DNA from: Caryophanales bacterium UBA6769
GTDB lineage: Bacteria > Bacillota > Bacilli > Bacillales > UBA6769
NCBI GenBank assembly: GCA_002453275.1
Contig: DKGN01000132.1
Span: 1 to 5,797 of the forward strand
Direction: 5' to 3'
Length of the DNA: 5,797 nt
Position numbers and translations under genes: made by a program. Below are positions 5,727 through 5,797 of this stretch, one piece after another; position 1 is the first letter of the stretch; each line of letters begins with the position of its first letter. The notes under the pieces were generated by a model. The model searched no databases and had not been told where the DNA came from. It worked only from the letters and a program-made list of their open reading frames with translations.

Positions 5727-5797
5727 TGGAGCCAAGGGGGATCGAACCCCTGACCTTCGCACTGCCAGCGCGACACTCTCCCAGCTGAGCTATGGCC
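5727..5797 (-). tRNA. tRNA-Ala (anticodon GGC), first two bases outside window
   Basis: The complement folds into a full cloverleaf. The D arm starts GCTCAGCTGGGAGAG. The anticodon stem TCGCG/TGCGA encloses the loop CTGGCAG, with anticodon GGC reading the alanine codons GCC and GCU. The T arm is AGGGG TTCGATC CCCCT. The 3' acceptor strand TGGCTCC with discriminator A implies a 5' strand of seven bases, of which GGCCA is visible. Its first G pairs with T, giving the G3-U70 pair that marks alanine tRNAs. The gene has TCT instead of CCA after the discriminator, so CCA must be added by the nucleotidyltransferase. Confidence 0.95.

Overview
The window looks like a chromosomal segment of a low-GC Gram-positive bacterium, most likely a Bacillaceae member. 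The clues are AT-rich codon use, GGAGG-type ribosome binding sites, stem-loop-plus-U terminators, an LmrB-like drug exporter, a YocS-like bile acid:sodium symporter-family protein, and a Bacillus-style tRNA-Ala. This placement is inference. I see no phage, insertion sequence, CRISPR array or defence genes.

Layout, left to right. (1) Bases 1-967, minus strand: the 5' part (322 codons) of a long-form pyruvate kinase-like gene whose 3' end lies beyond the window. (2) 968-1234: an intergenic region rich in structure. It holds overlapping divergent -10 elements, a 78-nt imperfect dyad, two tiny in-frame reading frames, and a 7-bp stem that would mask the kinase-like gene's ribosome binding site. 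(3) 1235-2140, plus strand: a membrane-anchored protein with a zinc ribbon, a TerB domain and a J domain. (4) 2213-2821, minus: a class I SAM-dependent methyltransferase, convergent with the TerB/J gene and sharing a terminator hairpin with it. (5) 2969-3943, minus: a bile acid:sodium symporter (BASS) family transporter. (6) 4139-5545, minus: a DHA2-family (14-helix) major facilitator drug exporter. (7) 5727-5797, minus: tRNA-Ala(GGC), lacking only its first two bases at the window edge.

The minus-strand genes are mostly separate transcription units. The transporter, the exporter and the tRNA each have their own terminator-like hairpin just downstream. I see no operon or shared pathway joining them.

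The two most unusual signals are the leader of the pyruvate kinase-like gene and the BASS transporter. In the transporter, several residues at the family's known sodium sites are replaced, including a lysine in place of a sodium-binding glutamine. Nothing here proves a new system; these are testable leads.
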